Origin: Breoghania corrubedonensis | GTDB lineage: Bacteria; Pseudomonadota; Alphaproteobacteria; Rhizobiales; Stappiaceae | DNA: 64,000 nt | Direction of reading: 5' to 3' | NCBI RefSeq assembly: GCF_003053845.1 | Contig: NZ_QAYG01000005.1 | Span: 62,001 to 126,000, forward strand | Shown here: positions 12,301 through 18,256 of the stretch, in pieces | Layout: every line of letters begins with the position of its first letter | Position numbering within the stretch: the stretch's first letter is position 1 | Notes under the pieces: model-generated | What the model was told of the DNA's origin: nothing | Database searches by the model: none | What the model saw: the letters and a program-made list of their open reading frames with translations, nothing else | Position numbers and translations under genes: made by a program

Positions 12301-13880
12301 TCACCTTCGCCGATCTCAACATCGCGCTTGAGAGCGACAACTCGATCGGCATCGACGTCTCCGGCGCGACGATCAATGCCGACATCACCGCCGGCGATTT
12401 CGATCTGACGAGCAGCAGCGCCACGGGCACGACCGGCATCGATCTCGGCGGCACCACCGGCACCGGCACCATCCAGATCGGCGACACGGCCGTGGGCGGC
12501 GGGGATGCGACCATCGCAGGCACGGCCGGCAATACCGGCGGCCCGACGACGGGTGTGCTCTTCTCCTCCACGACGAACGTCACCTTCGTCTTCGGCGACG
12601 GCGAGAGCGCAACCGATACCGGGTCTTCCATCACGGCGGTAACGCCGGTGGACGACGACGGCTCGGGCTTGCCGGCGAGCGGCAGCTACAACTTCCTCGA
12701 TGCCACGCTGACGGGCGATACATCCTCGATTTCGGGCGCCAGCTATTATGTGGTCGATACGGCGAATTCGGGCGGCACAGGCACCTTTGCCGATCCGGGC
12801 ACGGTGACGGGCGCGGAAGCGGCCAACGTCGATGTGATCGTCGTGATCGACACCACGGTGGATGGTTCCTCCACGACGCTCGATCTCGGCTCCGGCGCCT
12901 TCGATCTGGATCAGGATCAGATCCTGGTCGGGCTGGTGGCCGGCGAGAGCTTCGATCCGACAGCCTACGGGCTGGCCACGGGCGCGCCGGCGGCGTTCCA
13001 GTTTTCCGGCAGCTTTTCCAGCGCCATCGCAGCCCCCAACACCGGTACGATCGACACTGTCGATGCGACGATCACATCGTCCGGTTCGGCCACCGTCAAT
13101 CTCAACGCCGCCGGCGGCAGCGTGGTCGACGGCATCCGGGCGACCAATACCTCATCCTCGGCCAGCTCTGCCGTGGTGCGCGGCGCCCAGATCAACGGCT
13201 CGCTCCAGGTCCGCAACTCCACGCTCACGAATTCTGGTTCCGGTCACGGCGTCTATCTCACGCACACGGCCGGAACGACGTTCACCACCGCCTTCACGAT
13301 CGACAACAACACGATTTCCACCGGTACGACCTTGAACGATCACGCCGGCGTCACGATCGAAAGCTCCGCAACGTCAACGTCGGGCGTCCTGAGCGGAACG
13401 GTTTCGAACAACACGATCAGCGGCGGTCACTACGGCGTCTATATCCACCAGATTGCAGGTTTTGCGAGCCAGACCACGGTCGATATCGATACCAACATTA
13501 TCTCCAACACGCGCAACGGCGTCTTCGTGAGGCAGGATGGCGTGGGGCGGGCGGATACGACGATCACCAACAACACGGTGAATTCGCCGCTTGACGTGGT
13601 CTCCAACGGCATCCTCTTCTTCGTCGGCAATTCCACGGCGCCGACGATCTGCGCCGATGTGACCGGCAATACCCTCGCCAGCGGCTCCAGCGGCAATTCG
13701 ATCTATTTCGACACCTATCCGTCGACGTCGTTGATCCTGCCGGGCTACGCAGGCGGCTCGACCAGCGAGGCCAACATCCGCACGTTCCTCGACGGCAACA
13801 ACACGGCGACGGTCAATTCCGCCGATGTGTTCCTCGATAGCGGTGCGACCGCCGTCAGCGGGACCTGCACGCTTCCCTGA
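3348..13880 (+). CDS. Giant inverse-autotransporter adhesin with beta-helical passenger
   Basis: Predicted outer-membrane adhesin of about 3,510 residues. From GTG 3348 (GAGG five bases upstream) a signal peptide ends near LVPGVTQA/ADG, around nt 3458. Nt 3470-4190 encode an intimin/invasin-type inverse autotransporter barrel: WGLGVRQIF, LGGYIYSD, VGVEAMTPNFDARFNFHVP, GFDTEVGVKLP and LYAGGYHYW follow the family order of alternating strands. LEQRMTARVRRDLDI then links to an immense passenger rich in Thr, Gly, Ser, Asp and Ala, made of short strands such as ITFGDVTI, which I read as right-handed beta-helix rungs. No Ig-like or LysM domain is evident. The mature protein appears to have only two cysteines, both within the last 80 residues. 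The frame is open upstream to GTG 3252 and ATG 3258, so a longer leader is possible. The barrel family is confident; the passenger fold is inferred. Confidence 0.9.
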   Translation: MGLSVHSGGLNSLRGRLMTSSCVAAAALGLVPGVTQAADGDKWQGHAESVFRPGTNRIGGSLEAFIPLGQDEDSLFFLDARQGISDQVDIFGNWGLGVRQIFNPNLILGGYIYSDATLKDGNSFFATTVGVEAMTPNFDARFNFHVPISSAKKSGGVNTTTLSIISNRLVEQTVDTLLRDKPMWGFDTEVGVKLPVSLTSGDDLRLYAGGYHYWADDVRTVTGGRGTLEYSLNDVFGIDGSTLSLGGTLSYDNVDHAALTGEIRLRVPLQTVFGGEGERPGLSPLEQRMTARVRRDLDIRLGEERVGGGGSVTRFAQDGTGTEYGYIYYADGDGTIGAGTAADPTTIADAITNATDVGGTTTGGIVVLDGQAGTITTAGVTLQDDQTVVGAGGSIGVLLSNGSVVSFGFGGTNATVQGTGGGAVFTLANNNTLQDFSIADGGTGVSGSGIDGATISRLTVSGSTGNGLDFSDTTGDIAISNSMIGGLTGSGNEVGTDGISASNVESLAISGSTITGGAAGSAIDVDTGANNTALAIDTSTLATTGGVAVVDANGSTGAGTLTITSLSGNTVLGGNGEDGGIVVDTATLQASGGGDAAGGDTTIGTTTDRVSGSGLVLNNVDGGIAFGNLNIANSGVAGDYGLFIQDAGSGFNFSTTGGSIDSVGGTAVKIDPVTTNVTLSSITSTNADGDAIILDRVSGAFNVVGQTTITNAGGWGIRIENSDGDITFGDVDIDTPGTGGMYQSGNSGDITFGDVTISTPGSVGVDFEGANTGQTVFGSLTINGLTGGTTGIDLTDGGTTTTASVIIGSLNISGTGGTGIDMTGSTNSGNVGTTGTGTIAGLDIGVDMTNAAITGLFQFGDGSNLDGDGAASTIDSTTPLVVAGLSGASGTYNFNDVNLVGDTSGLISSQTVFYADANGTGTGATISDTGSIADAEASGADVIILVNTNGTSADTITLGGDGTLTLDNDQDLMSFATGDTISLAGGAPMNVLLYGVSTDIINPYTGLAPTLTTVTVGADTLTLGDGNLVSGVNLSNGGGAGAAAISGSGIAGVTISGTTIANSTGDGIVLTGASGAISLADVNVTGAAGTGLQLTNVTGTVAASNSTVSGSGGSGVVVDGGSQNMTLDVDVSGTTGTAVSITNRTGGTITYSGAVNETDGTGAGISVSANTGGSVTFTSKVTTHTGSSAGVSLTSSSGFSTSFGGGLTIDTTTGVGLHANDGGDLNVSATAQDESITTAGAGNSILIENGTTTSSGLSLDRLNSDGASTAITVTDFSGAGSFTIGDATITNLGNTGLALSNITTTGAFTVADISITGGATGIVSVGGHTATLNLGTGTNGLSVDGSGQGATFSGAHSAVNLGTGAGGLQLGATTAIAGDGVFFATNSTGTFTVGNAGVTSQINVTSGSATADGIHYFLSDADITLTNVAISGGGGYGVLVSDNNGTGQVTLAGTNTIDGTGLGGVSSSGANVSLSGLTVGGTSAVGGAGVTIDDNAQNIVAGLSGVAVINAAGAGIDIDGTGGGSITIEAFGNNSVTTAGGAGVSLDTVTFDADGGTAGGGDADFTGDTVNGGTLQVGQGGTVAGAGVSFANVSGDVSFGAVDISSVGNAFTVTGTGALNAGAGTGFQLATTSGTISSSTGSGVYFDPFTANVTLTSITSNGGQGLVLDAIGGSFTVTGDVTVNGATGNGIDISNSSATVSIQGTTTVTSPGGDGIALTDNTGTVTFNEVTISDPNGATGGVGIDVEGTNAAITFGNVSITGLGDDDTGLDLSGATLTGALLVNSIAIQGVSSTATDVENSIGVNLTGVLGNQIVYLGSHATPASGPSASIVNLETGVLIDNTAAVQFAFGDGESASDVASVISVVAGGYTIDAGSGTLGASTFDFSDVTFTGDPNFPSATSYIFVSATATNGTGDGSYANPYSVSDADAILTSTASFVFLDGVYDFATLNGGNAFTLSGDQTAQGLAFANEVTYGVNQPANIIGDFGGSLGGTITGGGSQEFTNTGNASVFDLQGNNRLSYVTVDASSLTGDAITASSHGGAVTIEEVEAINLAATSAMFSFSGLTGGVFVQDSQVTISQGTLFQISGGTATYTFDAGTIATTSAAGFLSVTGTATLLDISGTTGGSVSATGLSSQGTGSALVADDNDATIDFTGLSATNHTGANSIFDIDIGTGGSTGAITFDATSAFSTGNTATIFEIGAGARNIDADAVDITLTGAVREAISITGQSGGAISFGALTYDGTGATGASAIAVSGQSGGTLTFGAVDIGSTTAFNNSGNTAVSLAGSGGTVTFADLDITTAAGSGLSAGGITLDINGTSTISTTGGAALTLSGTAIDAGGISFTSLASSGATGDGISVQNTTGGALSLGTIDIDGSGGAGVLVSGNGTTVSIAGGTVDGTTGNGITITNSAASVTGVTFGGTTAIGGNAVAVSNTDATARTVTLTSLSSGATTAISGAGISASSTGAGTLTLSVQGANLASTGAALVTTDGGTAGQLVLDLGSSSANTFERGSAGATVSITGSAANSTILSALGGLTVTGNGTGGGVLFDEVTFDASGTALSGTAVTATGAVQIGQDASNRVAGDGLRFDAPEGRLNLGDLDIYNDAGTGLYVDTKTNGTTFTLTNSVATSTIDTTNGTAMFLDPLSADLTFNTVSSTNSGTTGITFDGVTGVGTGSNGVTISTLSVSGATGASVLVNASSGAFSLGNATISGGSGIGVSIVGGSADVTFAAGSSLTQTANAAAVSVSGGHTGSLTYSGTINATNGTGLQFDNADGTSYSFTGAVTLNGGDAGVDIVNGSDASFTFSNTSITSPTGTAFTIADSNVTSLTFGGSITQNNAAGAFAVTNSTGGVHNIAAAITANTTSANAVSIASSGTFNFSGDLSLTTSSGNGLSMTGGTLSVMGTNTAISTSTGTILSLSGTTIAASGVTFDTLTATGAVTSSAISLNNVSGTGAISVTGATTITNPTAAGVLISGTLGADVTFADLNIALESDNSIGIDVSGATINADITAGDFDLTSSSATGTTGIDLGGTTGTGTIQIGDTAVGGGDATIAGTAGNTGGPTTGVLFSSTTNVTFVFGDGESATDTGSSITAVTPVDDDGSGLPASGSYNFLDATLTGDTSSISGASYYVVDTANSGGTGTFADPGTVTGAEAANVDVIVVIDTTVDGSSTTLDLGSGAFDLDQDQILVGLVAGESFDPTAYGLATGAPAAFQFSGSFSSAIAAPNTGTIDTVDATITSSGSATVNLNAAGGSVVDGIRATNTSSSASSAVVRGAQINGSLQVRNSTLTNSGSGHGVYLTHTAGTTFTTAFTIDNNTISTGTTLNDHAGVTIESSATSTSGVLSGTVSNNTISGGHYGVYIHQIAGFASQTTVDIDTNIISNTRNGVFVRQDGVGRADTTITNNTVNSPLDVVSNGILFFVGNSTAPTICADVTGNTLASGSSGNSIYFDTYPSTSLILPGYAGGSTSEANIRTFLDGNNTATVNSADVFLDSGATAVSGTCTLP
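4317..13860 (+). repeat. Four large homologous modules in the adhesin passenger
   Basis: Each module opens with a strand of the type YxxD/SA..GTG....P followed by an Ala-rich stretch and a V/I-rich strand: YIYYADGDGTIGAGTAADP (from 4317), VFYADANGTGTGATISD (from 6081), YIFVSATATNGTGDGSYANP (from 9054) and YYVVDTANSGGTGTFADPG (from 12744). The first three modules close with a shared signature, FQFGDGSNLDGDGAAS, FAFGDGESASDVASVI and FVFGDGESATDTGSSI (about 5916, 8890 and 12586), then YNF/FDF-x-D-x-x-x-x-GD just before the next opener. Module lengths are about 1.8, 3.0, 3.7 and 1.1 kb, and differ mainly in rung number. This looks like duplication of a whole beta-helix unit. Confidence 0.75.
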
Positions 13881-14037
13881 GGACGCGTGCACCGGGTCGG
13901 TTTCTCGATACTAATTTTGTTGAAGCTGCGAGATTCCCTTGCGGCAATAGGGTGCGTAAGGATAAAAGAAAAGAGGTATTTGGAAGCGTTTTCGCATTGA
14001 TTTGAGTTTTGTCGTCCTTGGGAGGAGTCATTACTTC

Positions 14038-14541
14038 ATGGCCGAGCCATTTCTTGCCGAAATCAAGATAATCGGTTTCAATTTCGCGCCACGCGGTTGG
14101 GCCTTTTGCGACGGTCAGATCCTGCCGATCAACCAGAACCAGTCACTCTATTCGATTCTCGGGACGACCTATGGCGGCGATGGGCGGACGACCTTTGCCC
14201 TGCCGGACCTCCGAAGCCGGACCCCCGTTCACAGTGGGGAGGACTACCGGCTTGGTGCAAAGTCGGGCAGCGAGACGGTCACACTGACCGTGGCGCAAAT
14301 ACCGGAGCATTCACATAGTGTGTTCGCGTCTAGTACGATCGCGGACCAGCGATCTGTCGATGGTACCGTGCTGGCGCAATCGCCAATGCTCTACGCCGAT
14401 CCGCAGGTCGGCAACATGACACAATTGCGCAGCGGCACGGTCGTCAACACGGGCGGTAACCAGGCGCACAACAACATGCAACCTTACCTGACGCTCGGGT
14501 TCTGCATCGCCCTTCAAGGGCTCTTTCCGTCGCGCAACTGA
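14038..14541 (+). CDS. Tail-collar domain protein, MdpB-like (copy 1 of 3)
   Basis: A 167-residue protein of the phage tail collar / microcystin-dependent-protein (MdpB) family, whose cellular role is not established. Start ATG 14038 gives MAEPFLAEIKIIGFNFAPRG and is preceded by GGAGGAG at 14021-14027. An in-frame upstream extension lacks such a site. Family hallmarks are APRGWAFCDGQILPINQNQS, GTTYGGDGRTTFALPDLRSR, EHSHSVFAS and the C-terminal NMQPYLTLGFCIALQGLFPS. There is no signal peptide or membrane span. It is first in a tight three-gene tandem with no capsid, terminase or tail genes around it, so a prophage origin is not supported. Confidence 0.88.
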   Translation: MAEPFLAEIKIIGFNFAPRGWAFCDGQILPINQNQSLYSILGTTYGGDGRTTFALPDLRSRTPVHSGEDYRLGAKSGSETVTLTVAQIPEHSHSVFASSTIADQRSVDGTVLAQSPMLYADPQVGNMTQLRSGTVVNTGGNQAHNNMQPYLTLGFCIALQGLFPSRN

Positions 14542-14550
14542 GGGGCGATC

Positions 14551-15075
14551 ATGTCGGAACCATATGTTGGCGAGATCCGCATGTTCGCGGGCAATTTCGC
14601 ACCTCGAGGCTGGGCTTTTTGTGACGGCCAGCTTCTGGCCGTCAGCCAGAACGACGCGCTGTTCTCGTTGTTCGGAACGATTTACGGCGGCGACGGCCGC
14701 ACGACGTTCGGTCTGCCGGATCTGCGGGGGCGCATTCCGCTTCACCAGGGGCAGGGCCCGGGGCTGAGCGAGCGAAGGCTCGGATCCAAAAGCGGTGCGG
14801 AATACGAGACGCTGACGGTCAACCAGATGCCTTCCCATAGCCACCCTTTTTCGGGATCGACGGCGGAGGGTGAAAGTGACGGATCGCCGTTCGACCGTGT
14901 TGTAGCCAATACGGAAGGCTTCACATTGTATCTCGCGGACGAGCCCCAACTGGCGTCCATGGCGAACACCGCGATTTCCAATATCGGCGGCTCTCGGCAG
15001 CATACGAACCTGATGCCGACCCTTTGCGTCCATTTCATTGTCGCGTTGTTCGGCATTTATCCAAGCCGACACTGA
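14551..15075 (+). CDS. Tail-collar domain protein, MdpB-like (copy 2 of 3)
   Basis: A 174-residue paralogue of the preceding gene, starting 10 nt after it (ATG 14551, GAGGGGCG upstream). It has the same architecture: SEPYVGEIRMFAGNFAPRGW, CDGQLLAVSQNDALFSLFGT, YGGDGRTTFGLPDLRGRIPL, then RRLGSKSGAEYETLTVNQMP, a variable Ser/Gly/Asp-rich middle, and LMPTLCVHFIVALFGIYPSR at the end. The conserved N- and C-termini with a divergent middle suggest the three copies build one mixed assembly or bind different partners; that is inference. Translational coupling with both neighbours is likely from the spacing. Confidence 0.88.
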   Translation: MSEPYVGEIRMFAGNFAPRGWAFCDGQLLAVSQNDALFSLFGTIYGGDGRTTFGLPDLRGRIPLHQGQGPGLSERRLGSKSGAEYETLTVNQMPSHSHPFSGSTAEGESDGSPFDRVVANTEGFTLYLADEPQLASMANTAISNIGGSRQHTNLMPTLCVHFIVALFGIYPSRH

Positions 15076-15085
15076 GGGGGCGTGC

Positions 15086-15610
15086 ATGTCTGAACCATTC
15101 ATCGCTGAAATCCGTATCTTTGCCGGCAACTTCGCACCACGCGGGTGGGCCTTCTGCGACGGTCAGCTGCTGCCGATTTCACAGAACACGGCACTGTTTT
15201 CGCTGATCGGCACCACCTATGGCGGCGATGGGCGCACCACGACCGCGCTGCCGGACCTGATGGGCAGGGCTCCCATGCATCCCGGCAGAGGGCCGGGACT
15301 GACAAGCCGCCGGTTGGGCCAGAAGGTCGGCGTGGAGACCGTCACGCTGACGGAAGCGCAGTTGCCAAACCACTCGCATACCATGCGGGGTACGACTTCG
15401 CGCGCGAGCGGTTCCGAGCCGAGCTCAACCGCTTCCCTGGCGCGCTCCACCAATCCGATCTACCAGTCGCAAGCCTCATCCAATTTGGAGCCCATGAGTT
15501 ACGAGACGCTTGAGGTGGCGGGCGGAAGCCAGTCGCACAACAACGTGCAGCCGTATCTCACTTTGAACTTCATCATAGCGTTGCAGGGTCTTTATCCCTC
15601 GCGCAGCTGA
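15086..15610 (+). CDS. Tail-collar domain protein, MdpB-like (copy 3 of 3)
   Basis: A 174-residue protein starting at ATG 15086 (MSEPFIAEIRIFAGNFAPRG) with GAGGGGG at 15074-15080, ten bases after the previous stop. It shows CDGQLLPISQNTALFSLIGT, YGGDGRTTTALPDLMGRAPM, SRRLGQKVGVETVTLTEAQL, PNHSHTMRG and VQPYLTLNFIIALQGLYPSR. It is clearly the closest relative of copies 1 and 2. A 132-nt spacer containing a short direct repeat (ACAAGTCACAAGTC) separates it from the next gene. Confidence 0.88.
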   Translation: MSEPFIAEIRIFAGNFAPRGWAFCDGQLLPISQNTALFSLIGTTYGGDGRTTTALPDLMGRAPMHPGRGPGLTSRRLGQKVGVETVTLTEAQLPNHSHTMRGTTSRASGSEPSSTASLARSTNPIYQSQASSNLEPMSYETLEVAGGSQSHNNVQPYLTLNFIIALQGLYPSRS

Positions 15611-15742
15611 GCGGGCGGGCGTAGACGCGCGCGCCGCGGCGAAAAGGCCTCAGGCTCACAAGTCACAAGTCGCGCCGCGCTAGCAATACGCCGGGGCACG
15701 GTTTCCGGCGGATCTGGACCCGACAGGCAGGAGGGACTGACC

Positions 15743-17071
15743 ATGGTCGAAGAAGCAGGCGCCAAGGCTGCGGCCGACGATACCACCGCGTTGCTGGAAG
15801 ACGATGTGGCGGTTGTGCCGTCCAATGATCGCGATGCCGTCACCGAGCCGGTAGCGGCTGCGAACATGCGTATTCTTGTCGGTGCGCTGGTGGCCGGGGC
15901 AGGGGGTGGCTGCACGTTGGTGACGACTGTCCAGCAAAGCCCCGATGGTTCGTTTCCTCCTGCCGGATCCGCTGTTCCCGTCAACGATGTTGCTTATGAC
16001 CCGGTACTGGCCGGTGCGACCGCCATGGATGGACGCATCGTCTTCGCCGCCGTGCGCGCGGCGGACAAGGGCGTCGATCTGATATTCCAGCACGGGGGCG
16101 AATTCGCGTCGGGACCGGCCTTTCCTGATACGCCGGGGGCGGAATGGGATACGCCGCTCGATCTCGGCCGGCCCGCCGAGACAGTCTTCACCGAACTGCT
16201 GATCGGGCTTGATGCGTTGGGGCGGACCTCCGTCTTCGGGGTTTCGGACGTCGGTGATGTCTGGTGGCTTTTCAAGAAGCCGCCGAAGGTGGTGGAAAGG
16301 GAAATCACCATTACCCCGCCCGGCGCCCGCGAACCAATCACCATCAAGGTGCCGGAACTCGGTCCCGCCGACCCACCGTTCAGCGGCTGGCAGAAACTTG
16401 ACGGCGCGACCGTCACGAAGCTGGCGCTTGCCAATAATGCCGACGACCGCATCATCCTGTTTGCGATCACGGACGGTGGCGACGTTGTCTTCAACGAGCC
16501 GCGCGTCATGAACGCCTCAGATCCCTCTGACTGGTACGGTTGGGAGGTTGTGTCCGGGGACGGGCTCGCCCCCTTCACGGAAATCGGCGCATCGCTCGAT
16601 GACAGCGAGCGCGTGAACGTGTTCGCTCTGGACGCTCAAAACGAGATTTCTCACGCCCGGCAGGTAAAGGCGGGTTGCCGCGCGTGGACGGGGTACGTCC
16701 ATCCGGGGCTGACGCTGGCCGGTCTCGGCTGCCTGGCCGTGGGGCTCAATGCTTCCGGCAATGTCGCGCTGGGCGCCGCGAGCCATGATAACGTCGCGTG
16801 GACGAACCTGGAACGCGTTGCGGTGCCGGGCGAATGGGGCGGCTGGCAACCCAGTGCCCATGTGCCGGCAACGACGGCGATGGCTTTCGGGTTCAATGCG
16901 AACCGCGCCCTGGCCCTCTTCGGGCTGACGCCGGCCGACGAGGGGGGAACCGTCTGGATGGTTGCCCAGGCGGCGCCGGGGTCTTCGGAATGGAGCGCGT
17001 TCGGCACGTCCGTTCTCGATGGCGCGGTGACAATGGCTGTTGTGCGCGATCTCAGCATCGCGGCTGGGTAA
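15743..17071 (+). CDS. PLL/tectonin-like beta-propeller protein, function unknown
   Basis: A 442-residue protein with ATG 15743 preceded by AGGAGGG (15728-15734). The first 35 residues are acidic and Ala-rich, with no signal peptide. The rest repeats a blade pattern of W-x-x-W/L and a short G-rich turn, then 'aLaNNaDDRIILFAITDGGDV': SGWQKLDGATVTKLALANNA, YGWEVVSGDGLAPFTEIGAS, WGGWQPSAHVPATTAMAFGF, EWSAFGTSVLDGAVTMAVV. This periodicity resembles PLL-type fucose-binding lectins and tectonin propellers. A proline-rich insertion near residues 185-215 (ITPPGAREPITIKVPE) interrupts two blades. Carbohydrate binding is inferred from fold resemblance only. It follows the tail-collar triplet in the same orientation. 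Confidence 0.6.
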   Translation: MVEEAGAKAAADDTTALLEDDVAVVPSNDRDAVTEPVAAANMRILVGALVAGAGGGCTLVTTVQQSPDGSFPPAGSAVPVNDVAYDPVLAGATAMDGRIVFAAVRAADKGVDLIFQHGGEFASGPAFPDTPGAEWDTPLDLGRPAETVFTELLIGLDALGRTSVFGVSDVGDVWWLFKKPPKVVEREITITPPGAREPITIKVPELGPADPPFSGWQKLDGATVTKLALANNADDRIILFAITDGGDVVFNEPRVMNASDPSDWYGWEVVSGDGLAPFTEIGASLDDSERVNVFALDAQNEISHARQVKAGCRAWTGYVHPGLTLAGLGCLAVGLNASGNVALGAASHDNVAWTNLERVAVPGEWGGWQPSAHVPATTAMAFGFNANRALALFGLTPADEGGTVWMVAQAAPGSSEWSAFGTSVLDGAVTMAVVRDLSIAAG

Positions 17072-17171
17072 GTGTGGCGAACGGACAGGGCGTTTGCACG
17101 ATCGGTGTGATCGCGGGCACGCTTGAACGCCCGAGTTATGCGGCATACTCCCGGAGGAAAGGAAATCGGAC

Positions 17172-17741
17172 GTGAGCGATGATGGAATTGCCTTGCCGCG
17201 AGCGACCTCCCGTGGCCTGCGCTTTCGCGAGATCCGGCCTGAGGATCAGGACTTCCTGCGCATCCTCTATTCTTCGACCCGCGCCGATGAGATGGCGCAG
17301 GTTCCCTGGGGCGCGGAGCAGCGGGCGCATTTTCTGGCGATGCAGTTCGAAGCCCAGCACGCCCACTACATGCGCCACTTCAGCAAGGCGGATTTCTGGC
17401 TGATCGAGCGCGATGCCGATCCGGTTGGCCGCCTCTATCTCGACGAATGGGACGATGAACTGCGTCTGATCGACATCGCGCTGATGCCGGAGCACCGGGG
17501 GCAGGGGCTTGGCCGGCTCGTGCTGAGCGACGTGATGGAAGCGGCGGCGCATCGGGGGAAGCCTGTGCGGGCCCATGTCGAGAAGACCAATCCCGCCCAG
17601 CGTCTCTATGCCCGGCTCGGCTATCGGGTCATCGAAGACAAGCAGGTCTACGACCTGCTGGAGTGGCATCCCGATTGGGGCGTGCATGCAATCGAGCCTC
17701 ACCCGGAGGTCTGGGAGTTGGAGAACCGACCGTCGAATTGA
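17172..17741 (+). CDS. GNAT family N-acetyltransferase
   Basis: A 189-residue GNAT acyltransferase; the target is unknown. GTG 17172 is chosen because a strong purine run (GGAGGAAAGGAAA, 17152-17165) precedes it. The acetyl-CoA binding loop is visible as MPEHRGQGLGRLVLSDVMEA, after the beta-4 strand LRLIDIALMP, and the C-terminal NPAQRLYARLGYRVIEDKQV is the usual motif B region. It lies about 100 nt after the propeller gene on the same strand, so it could modify a protein of this cassette (inference). Confidence 0.85.
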   Translation: MSDDGIALPRATSRGLRFREIRPEDQDFLRILYSSTRADEMAQVPWGAEQRAHFLAMQFEAQHAHYMRHFSKADFWLIERDADPVGRLYLDEWDDELRLIDIALMPEHRGQGLGRLVLSDVMEAAAHRGKPVRAHVEKTNPAQRLYARLGYRVIEDKQVYDLLEWHPDWGVHAIEPHPEVWELENRPSN

Positions 17742-17864
17742 GGTGCGCCCAATTCAAGGCCGATGAGGGATCGGTTCCCGCAATGAAGACCGCAATCGCG
17801 AAGGGCGATGTCGAAACAGGTGCGCGCGGAAAGATATCGGCTGCGAGATGCCTCGGCGCGGCAC

Positions 17865-18158
17865 TCAGGTGAACACCGCTTCAAAGCCCATGCCCTCGCC
17901 GAGCGGGCCGATCGGCACCAGGAACAGGCTGATCTCGCCGATGGCGCGGTGATGGACCGGGCAGAGTTGCTGCGCGATCTCGAGGCCGTCGTCCCCGCGG
18001 AACACAAGCGAGAAGGCGCCTCCCTGCCGCACCGCCTTGCCAAGCGCGCTCGCCTCGTGCAGCACCAGCTCGATCTCCCTGTCGGCGGTGCGCACGCGAA
18101 AGGTCTCGCCGATCAGCGGTGTAAAGGTACTCACTTCGAGCGTGGCGAGATCTGTCAT
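17865..18158 (-). CDS. DUF6916-like small protein
   Basis: A 97-residue soluble protein with a strand-rich pattern: STFTPLIGETFRVRTADREI, ELVLHEAS, GGAFSLVFRGDDGLEIAQQL, HHRAIGEISLFLVPIGPLGE, GMGFEAVFT. This matches my recollection of the DUF6916 profile (G-x-x-F-x-V ... FSLxFRG ... FLVPxG ... YEAVFN), a family without known function that I associate with tail-collar protein clusters. It is read opposite to the tail-collar genes, converging on the GNAT gene across a 123-nt gap. Confidence 0.65.
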   Translation of the reverse strand: MTDLATLEVSTFTPLIGETFRVRTADREIELVLHEASALGKAVRQGGAFSLVFRGDDGLEIAQQLCPVHHRAIGEISLFLVPIGPLGEGMGFEAVFT

Positions 18159-18256
18159 GGGCGGCCTTGTCGTTGAACGATGCTGCGATGGGTGCAGCCT
18201 TGAGCAGTGGCACTGACCTTACGGTATGACGAATGGCCGGCCAAGGCCTTTGCGGG

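Noticed and set aside
4317-13860. CRISPR array or tandem DNA satellite inside the repetitive adhesin gene
   Set aside because: The repeats are degenerate at DNA level, in frame and variable in spacing; they are protein repeats.
14038-15610. Prophage tail module
   Set aside because: Tail-collar domains alone suggested phage, but no other phage structural, replication, integrase or lysis gene is in the window.
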